This document shows positions 4,851-9,553 of a DNA stretch of 9,553 bases, piece by piece. Both the position numbers and the translations under genes were made by a program. Below the pieces are notes generated by a model. That model saw only the letters and a program-made list of their open reading frames with translations. It did no database searches and was not told the origin of the DNA. Where the stretch lies: the NCBI GenBank assembly GCA_019911785.1, contig JAIOJM010000076.1, forward strand, positions 1 through 9,553. Reading direction: 5' to 3'. Numbering within the stretch: position 1 is the first letter of the stretch; each line of letters starts with the position of its first letter. The stretch comes from Sulfuricella sp. (GTDB lineage: Bacteria > Pseudomonadota > Gammaproteobacteria > Burkholderiales > Sulfuricellaceae).

Positions 4851-6629
4851 ATGTCTGCCATTTATACCTGGTCCTCCATCCTCGGCATCGTCCGCGAGCA
4901 TAAGAAGGATCTGATCAGCGCCCACATTGTCGCCATCCTGGCGGCGGTGGCGAGCGTGCCGATTCCGCTCCTGATGCCGCTGCTGGTGGACGAAGTGCTG
5001 CTCCACCAGCCCGGCCGGCTGGTGGCGTGGACGAACGGCCATTTCCCCGCCGCCTGGCACGGGCCGGTGCTGTACATCGGCGCGGTGCTGGCGCTGACGC
5101 TGGCACTGCGGCTGACAGCGCTGATCCTGGGCGTGTGGCAGGGCCGCAGCTTCACCCTGATCGCCAAGGACGTGGTCTTCCGCATGCGCGAGCAGATGCT
5201 GCTGCGCTTGAGCCGCATCGCCATGTCGGAGTACGAAACGCTGGGCAGCGGCGCGGTTGCTTCCCACTTCGTCAAGGACCTCGATGCGGTGGACAGTTTC
5301 ATCGGCGCCTCGGTGTCCAAATTCCTGGTGGCGCTGCTGTCCATCATCGGCACCGCCATCGTGCTGCTGTGGATGCACTGGCAGCTGGCGCTGTTCATCC
5401 TGCTGCTCAATCCGGCGGTGATCTATTTCACCACGGTGCTGGGCAAGCGCGTGAAAGATTTGAAGAAGCGCGAAAACAGCGCCTTCGAACTGTTCCAGCA
5501 GGCGCTCACCGAAACCCTGGACGCCATCCAGCAAATCCGCGCCATCAACCGCGAACGCCACTACATCGCCCAGGTGATCGACCGGGCGCGCGGCATCCGC
5601 ACCCACGCCGCCGCTTTCTCGTGGAAGAGCGACGCCGCCTCGCGGCTGTCGTTCATGGTGTTCCTGTTCGGCTTCGACGTGTTCCGCGCCATCAGCATGC
5701 TGATGGTGGTGTACTCCAATCTCAGCATCGGCCAGATGATGGCGGTGTTCGGCTACCTCTGGTTCATGATGGGGCCGGTGCAGGAAATCCTCGGCATCCA
5801 GTACGCTTTTTATGCCGCCAAGGCGGCGCTGGGGCGCATCAACCGCCTGCTCGAACTGAAGGAGGAGCCGCATTACCCGCACCTGAAGGACCCCTTCGCC
5901 GGCAAGCATACCGTCGGCGTCGAGGTCGAGAACGTCTGCTTCAGCTACGGCGATACCCCGGTGCTGAACGGCGTCAGCCTGAAAATCCGGCCGGGCGAAA
6001 AGGTGGCGCTGGTGGGTGCTTCCGGCGGCGGCAAGTCGACCCTGGTGCAGGTGATACTCGGCCTCTACCCGCCCGCATCCGGCACGGTGAATTTCGACGG
6101 CGTGCCGATGACCGAAATCGGCATGGAGGTGGTGCGCAGCCATGTCGCCACCGTGCTGCAGCACCCCGCCCTGTTCAACGACACGGTGCGCACGAACCTG
6201 ACCCTGGGCCGCGAGCTCACCGACGAACAGCTGTGGCAGGCTCTGGAAGTGGCGCAGCTGGCCGATACCGTGCGCGAACTGCCGTGCGGCCTCGACACCG
6301 TGGTCGGCCGCCAGGGCGTGCGCCTCTCCGGCGGCCAGCGCCAGCGCCTGGCGATCGCGCGCATGGTGCTGTCCGACCCGCAGGTGGTGATCCTGGACGA
6401 GGCCACCTCGGCGCTCGACGCCGAAACCGAGGCGAAACTGCATGACGCGCTGCGCGAGTTTCTGAAAAACCGCACCACCCTGATCATCGCCCATCGCCTC
6501 TCCGCGGTGAAACAGGCTGACCGGGCCTACGTGTTTGATGGCGGCCAGATCATCGAGGAAGGCATGCACGATGAGCTGATCAAGGGTGAAGGGCTGTACA
6601 GCCGGCTGTACGGGCGGCTGCAGCACTGA
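4851..6629 (+). CDS. ABC exporter half-transporter (permease-ATPase fusion)
   Basis: A 592-aa MsbA/multidrug-type half-transporter that would work as an inner-membrane homodimer, exporting a lipid, drug or peptide. Residues 1-335 form the transmembrane domain with about six helices (roughly 22-48, 72-96, 155-177, 177-196, 264-287, 292-315) and no peptidase domain. The ATPase domain has the A-loop Tyr (FSYGD, about 366), Walker A GASGGGKST (389-397), Q-loop Gln 437, signature LSGGQ (492-496), Walker B VVILDEATSALD (512-523, catalytic Glu 517) and H-loop His 548. All catalytic residues are intact. The ATG at 4851 has no visible Shine-Dalgarno; an in-frame TAG at 4827 and the absence of other starts make it the only choice. 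The repeat ends 9 nt before the start. No accessory protein or membrane-fusion gene is adjacent, so the substrate is undetermined. Confidence 0.94.
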   Translation: MSAIYTWSSILGIVREHKKDLISAHIVAILAAVASVPIPLLMPLLVDEVLLHQPGRLVAWTNGHFPAAWHGPVLYIGAVLALTLALRLTALILGVWQGRSFTLIAKDVVFRMREQMLLRLSRIAMSEYETLGSGAVASHFVKDLDAVDSFIGASVSKFLVALLSIIGTAIVLLWMHWQLALFILLLNPAVIYFTTVLGKRVKDLKKRENSAFELFQQALTETLDAIQQIRAINRERHYIAQVIDRARGIRTHAAAFSWKSDAASRLSFMVFLFGFDVFRAISMLMVVYSNLSIGQMMAVFGYLWFMMGPVQEILGIQYAFYAAKAALGRINRLLELKEEPHYPHLKDPFAGKHTVGVEVENVCFSYGDTPVLNGVSLKIRPGEKVALVGASGGGKSTLVQVILGLYPPASGTVNFDGVPMTEIGMEVVRSHVATVLQHPALFNDTVRTNLTLGRELTDEQLWQALEVAQLADTVRELPCGLDTVVGRQGVRLSGGQRQRLAIARMVLSDPQVVILDEATSALDAETEAKLHDALREFLKNRTTLIIAHRLSAVKQADRAYVFDGGQIIEEGMHDELIKGEGLYSRLYGRLQH

Positions 6630-6663
6630 CTGAACCTGGAATCAGCCCCATCGAGTCTTTTGT

Positions 6664-6681
6664 TGCTATAAATAAATAGCA
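6664..6681. promoter_or_regulatory. Small AT-rich hairpin in the polyamine leader
   Basis: A perfect 6-bp inverted repeat TGCTAT-aaataa-ATAGCA that includes a TATAAA hexamer (6667-6672). It lies between the ABC transporter stop and the short leader ORF. It could be a regulator binding site overlapping a -10 box, or a weak RNA stem. No matching -35 is obvious. Confidence 0.3.
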
Positions 6682-6696
6682 GACGAGGAGTATATT

Positions 6697-6777
6697 TTGG
6701 ATGAAAAAATCAGGTCAGGGTTTTATGCAGGCAGTGATAACCCGTTGTGCCAAAACTCAATAAGTTACATTGAATAA
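6697..6777 (+). CDS. Candidate 26-aa leader peptide upstream of the polyamine genes
   Basis: A short ORF starting at TTG (6697) with a strong ribosome binding site GAGGAG (6685-6690) at 6-nt spacing, ending at TAA 16 nt before the ATG of the FAD oxidase. The predicted peptide is about 26 residues (MDEKIRSGFYAGSDN, then PLCQNSISYIE). The same site could instead serve an ATG at 6701, in another frame, giving a 20-aa peptide (MKKSGQG...AKTQ) ending at 6763. Only one can be real, and neither is recognised. The position ahead of a polyamine locus makes an upstream regulatory ORF conceivable, since translation-controlled leaders are known for other polyamine genes. This is inference from position and ribosome binding site alone. 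Confidence 0.3.
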   Translation: MDEKIRSGFYAGSDNPLCQNSISYIE

Positions 6778-6793
6778 ACGTGGGTGAATTATC

Positions 6794-8107
6794 ATGGGGT
6801 CACAGTTACTGAACAAAGAAGGTGGACTGACCCGTAATTCATACTACGAAGCGAGTGTGACGCGGCCGCCAGCCGCTCCGGCGCTGACGGGGCGTGTCAC
6901 GGCAGATGTGTGTGTGGTCGGCGGCGGTTATGCCGGTTTGTCGGCGGCGCTGGAGCTGGCAGGGCGCGGTTATTCGGTCGCGCTGCTGGAAGCGCAGCAG
7001 ATCGGCTGGGGGGCTTCCGGCAGAAATGGCGGCCAGGCGCTGGTCGGTTTCGGTTTCACCGGCCTGGAGGCGATTGAGGTGCAATTGCCCGCCGCGGATG
7101 CGCGCCGCGCCTGGGATATCTCAGTTGAAGCCATGCAGCTGCTGCGCGAGTGCATCGCCAGCCATGCGATCGAGTGCGATTATGTCGCCGGCCACCTCAG
7201 TCTCGCCGTCAACGCCAGGAAGGCGCGGGCGCTGGAGGCGTGGGTCAACCACGTGGCGCGCCTCTATGACTATCCACTGCAACCCATCAGCGCCGCTGAG
7301 GTGGGCAACTGGATCGCCAGCAAACGTTTTCATGCGGGCGCCTTTGATCCGCAATCGGGCCACCTCCATCCCCTGAAATATTGCTTCGGCCTGGCTGCCG
7401 CCGCTCGCGCTGCCGGCGTGCAGATCTTCGAAGACTCAGCAGTCATCCGGATCGAACGCGGTGACAAGCCCGTTGTTAAGACGGCACAGGGCGAAGTCGC
7501 CTGCCACTTTGCAGTGCTGGCTGGCAATGTCTACCTCGGTGAATACGGCAAGCGCGTTGCGCCGGAACTGATGTCGCGCATCATGCCGGTCGGCACCTAC
7601 ATCATCGCCACCGAACCGATGGCCAAAGAGCGCGCCGACGCACTGATCCGCCAGCGCGCTGCGGCCTTCGACACCAATCTGGTGCTCGACTACTTCCGCG
7701 TGACCGCCGACCATCGGCTGCTGTTCGGCGGCGGCGAAAGCTACACCACCGCAACACCGCTCAATCTGGTGGGGCGAATGCGCCAGCGGATGCTGGCGGT
7801 ATTCCCGCAGCTGGCGGATTTGCCGGTGCCGTATGTGTGGGGCGGGTTCGTCGACATCACCATGAATCAGGCGCCTGACTTTGGACGGCTGGGCAGCAAT
7901 ATCTATTACGTGCAAGGATTTTCCGGCCATGGCCTGGCGCTGGCGGGCATGGCGGGCAAACTGGTGGCCGAGACCATCGCCGGGCAGGCAGAGCGCTTCG
8001 ATCTGCTGTCGCGCATCAAGCACCATCCGTTTCCAGGGGGTGAGTTGCTGCGTACCCCGGCGCTGGTGCTGGGGATGCTCTATTACCGGCTGCGGGATCT
8101 GCTTTAA
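6794..8107 (+). CDS. PuuB-like FAD-dependent amine oxidoreductase
   Basis: A 437-aa flavoprotein of the DAO superfamily (PF01266), closest in character to gamma-glutamylputrescine oxidase (PuuB/OrdL). Such enzymes oxidise an amine to an aldehyde with release of ammonia and hydrogen peroxide. FAD binding: Rossmann VVGGGYAGLSAALEL (GxGxxG at 43-48), Glu 66 at the end of the second strand for the ribose, GWGASGRNGGQ (71-81, typical of PuuB-type proteins) and the C-terminal YYVQGFSGHG (371-380). No signal peptide. The ATG at 6794 follows GGTGA at about 6 nt. Homospermidine synthase starts 34 nt downstream, so the substrate is plausibly putrescine, spermidine or a derivative. No puuA, puuC or puuD homologue is in the window, so the classical Puu pathway is not shown. 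Family certain, substrate inferred. Confidence 0.88.
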   Translation: MGSQLLNKEGGLTRNSYYEASVTRPPAAPALTGRVTADVCVVGGGYAGLSAALELAGRGYSVALLEAQQIGWGASGRNGGQALVGFGFTGLEAIEVQLPAADARRAWDISVEAMQLLRECIASHAIECDYVAGHLSLAVNARKARALEAWVNHVARLYDYPLQPISAAEVGNWIASKRFHAGAFDPQSGHLHPLKYCFGLAAAARAAGVQIFEDSAVIRIERGDKPVVKTAQGEVACHFAVLAGNVYLGEYGKRVAPELMSRIMPVGTYIIATEPMAKERADALIRQRAAAFDTNLVLDYFRVTADHRLLFGGGESYTTATPLNLVGRMRQRMLAVFPQLADLPVPYVWGGFVDITMNQAPDFGRLGSNIYYVQGFSGHGLALAGMAGKLVAETIAGQAERFDLLSRIKHHPFPGGELLRTPALVLGMLYYRLRDLL

Positions 8108-8141
8108 ATGTTTGCAAAGCAGGAGCATCTTGGGACAGCAG

Positions 8142-9553
8142 ATGAAAACAGAGATCAAGCACGCACACTTTCCCGGTAACCTGGTGATGGTAGGTTTTGG
8201 CAGTATTGGCCAGGCCATGCTGCCGCTGCTGTTTCGCCACCTTGAGATCCGCCCGGAACAGATAAGGATAATTGCCGCGGATGAGAGTGGCGCCGCCATC
8301 GCTCGCGAATCTGGCGTTGCCTTCATGCTCTGCGCTCTGACGGAGCAGAACTATCTCGCTGCGCTCGAACCATGGCTGGACAAGGATGATTTCCTGCTCA
8401 ACCTCTCGGTCGATGTCTCCAGCCTGGCGCTGATCGAGTTGTGCCGCCAGCGTGACGCACTCTACCTGGACACCAGTATCGAGCCGTGGCCCGGGGGTTA
8501 CACCGACAGTTCGAAATCGGTGTCGCAGCGTTCCAATTACGCGCTGCGTGAAGAGGTCCTGGCATTCGGACGCGCCAACGGGCCAGGCCCCACTGCCATC
8601 GTCACTCATGGCGCCAATCCCGGCCTGGCTTCAGCCTTTGTCAAACAGGCGCTGCTTGATATGGCTGTGGATAGCGGCGTGGCGGTGAAAAAGCCTGCAC
8701 GCCATGAGGAGTGGGCCGGGTTGGCCTGCCTTCTCGGGATCAAGGCGATCCATATCGCCGAACGCGATACCCAGACTACAGCCCAGCGCAGGCAGCGCGG
8801 CGAGTTCGTCAACACCTGGTCGGTGCCCGGTTTCATCGGCGAAGGTCTCCAGCCTTCAGAACTGGGGTGGGGTACTCATGAGCGTCATTGGCCGGCCGAC
8901 GGTGCGCGGCACGGATTTGGCTGTGGTGCCGCCATCTACCTTAACCGTCCCGGCGCCGCCACCCGCGTGCGCAGCTGGACGCCCCTCGAAGGCTCTTACC
9001 AGGGCTTCCTGATCACACACTGCGAGTCCATCTCCATCGCCGATCATCTGACGCTCAGGGAAAACGGTGCAGCGGTCTACCGGCCAACGGTCCATTACGC
9101 TTACTATCCCTGCGATGACGCCGTGCTCTCCCTGCACGAAATGGCGGGCAAGCACTGGCAGCCGCAGCGCAACAGACGGATTATCCGCGACGAGATCACC
9201 GCTGGCATGGATGAGCTGGGGGTGCTGCTGATGGGCAATGCCAAGGGGGTCTACTGGTACGGCTCGCGCCTCTCCATTGAGCGGGCGCGGCAACTCGCCC
9301 CCTATAACAACGCCACCAGCATGCAGGTGGCCGCCGGGGTTCTGGCCGGCATGGTGTGGGCACTGCGCAATCCTCACGCCGGTGTGGTGGAGCCCGACGA
9401 CATCGACTATGAGATGGTGCTGGAGATCGCCAAACCGTACCTCGGTGAACTCGTGGGGGTCTATGGCGACTGGACTCCGCTGCGCGACAGGGGCTGGCCG
9501 TTCAGTGAGGAGATGGACGTGGACGACCCGTGGCAGTTCAAGAATATGCGTGT
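8142..9553 (+). CDS. hss: Homospermidine synthase, lacking the last few codons
   Basis: An NAD-dependent cytoplasmic enzyme making sym-homospermidine from two putrescines (or putrescine plus spermidine). 470 codons are present; the window edge cuts it near DPWQFKNMR, and family members of about 477 aa end shortly after. The Rossmann motif GFGSIGQ is at 18-24. Compared with the Blastochloris viridis structure as I remember it, every active-site residue is found at a constant offset of three: Glu 114, Asn 159, Glu 207, Trp 226, Glu 234, His 293 and Glu 295. Other landmarks are SIEPWPGGY, THGANPGL and HEEWAGL. The ATG at 8142 has GGGA six nt upstream. A TTG at 8130 behind AGGAG (8121-8125) would add four residues (MGQQ) and is a fair alternative. 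It is co-directional with the FAD oxidase 34 nt upstream, suggesting a polyamine operon. Confidence 0.93.
   Translation, partial: MKTEIKHAHFPGNLVMVGFGSIGQAMLPLLFRHLEIRPEQIRIIAADESGAAIARESGVAFMLCALTEQNYLAALEPWLDKDDFLLNLSVDVSSLALIELCRQRDALYLDTSIEPWPGGYTDSSKSVSQRSNYALREEVLAFGRANGPGPTAIVTHGANPGLASAFVKQALLDMAVDSGVAVKKPARHEEWAGLACLLGIKAIHIAERDTQTTAQRRQRGEFVNTWSVPGFIGEGLQPSELGWGTHERHWPADGARHGFGCGAAIYLNRPGAATRVRSWTPLEGSYQGFLITHCESISIADHLTLRENGAAVYRPTVHYAYYPCDDAVLSLHEMAGKHWQPQRNRRIIRDEITAGMDELGVLLMGNAKGVYWYGSRLSIERARQLAPYNNATSMQVAAGVLAGMVWALRNPHAGVVEPDDIDYEMVLEIAKPYLGELVGVYGDWTPLRDRGWPFSEEMDVDDPWQFKNMR

Noticed and set aside
5027..6445. A 472-codon plus-strand frame inside the ABC transporter
   Set aside because: Arg/Gly/Ala-rich frame-shifted shadow of the transporter; no family likeness.
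4767..6626. A 619-codon open frame on the minus strand across the whole ABC transporter gene
   Set aside because: It is His/Gln-rich and low in complexity, the usual mirror of a GC-rich coding strand, and the plus strand carries an intact ABC exporter with all motifs.
8108..8179. A 23-codon ORF starting directly after the FAD oxidase stop (TAAATG) and overlapping the start of hss
   Set aside because: No proper ribosome binding site at 8108 and no recognisable peptide; likely chance, though coupling of translation into hss cannot be excluded.
7436..8609. Long minus-strand frames opposite the FAD oxidase and homospermidine synthase
   Set aside because: Both plus-strand genes show full family motifs; the antisense frames do not.

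Overview
The window looks like chromosomal DNA of a GC-rich Proteobacterium, most likely a Betaproteobacterium (Nitrosomonadales-like). The reasons are strong G/C bias at third codon positions, the periplasmic PpiA-type cyclophilin and ArfB with normal family lengths, and two interspersed repeat types that I associate with such genomes. The lineage is an inference from protein character and repeats; no rRNA or other marker gene is present.

Layout. Bases 1-1428 (+) hold the 3' part of an Old Yellow Enzyme-type alkene reductase (NemA-like) followed 12 nt later by a small nitroreductase-family flavoprotein, which looks like a two-flavoenzyme operon. It converges on arfB (-), a ribosome-rescue peptidyl-tRNA hydrolase; the two stop codons share the palindrome CTAG. 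Bases 1842-2625 are a gene-poor, less GC-rich stretch with a long inverted repeat of tandem ATCTGTGTA-like units, a doubtful 80-aa Cys-rich ORF (-), a REP-like hairpin and a candidate operator. An XRE-type repressor (+) follows. Downstream of it is the decayed start of a DUF924 gene, broken by an in-frame TAG at a position normally tryptophan. Next is an unnamed lipoprotein gene (-), then fragments of one or two lost genes (about 3920-4158), then ppiA (+). A second inverted repeat, built of GCAAAGGC-like units, separates ppiA from a complete half-size ABC exporter (+).

The right end (about 6630-9553, +) looks like a polyamine locus. A leader region carries a short hairpin and a 26-codon TTG-started ORF with a good ribosome binding site. 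It is followed by a PuuB-like FAD-dependent amine oxidase and, 34 nt later, homospermidine synthase. The synthase is complete except for its last few codons, and all active-site residues I can recall for the family are present.

Nothing here is a clear new defence or mobile system. The most interesting items are the polyamine leader ORF, the pairing of amine oxidase with homospermidine synthase, the two internally periodic inverted repeats, and the decayed gene remnants between the intact genes.
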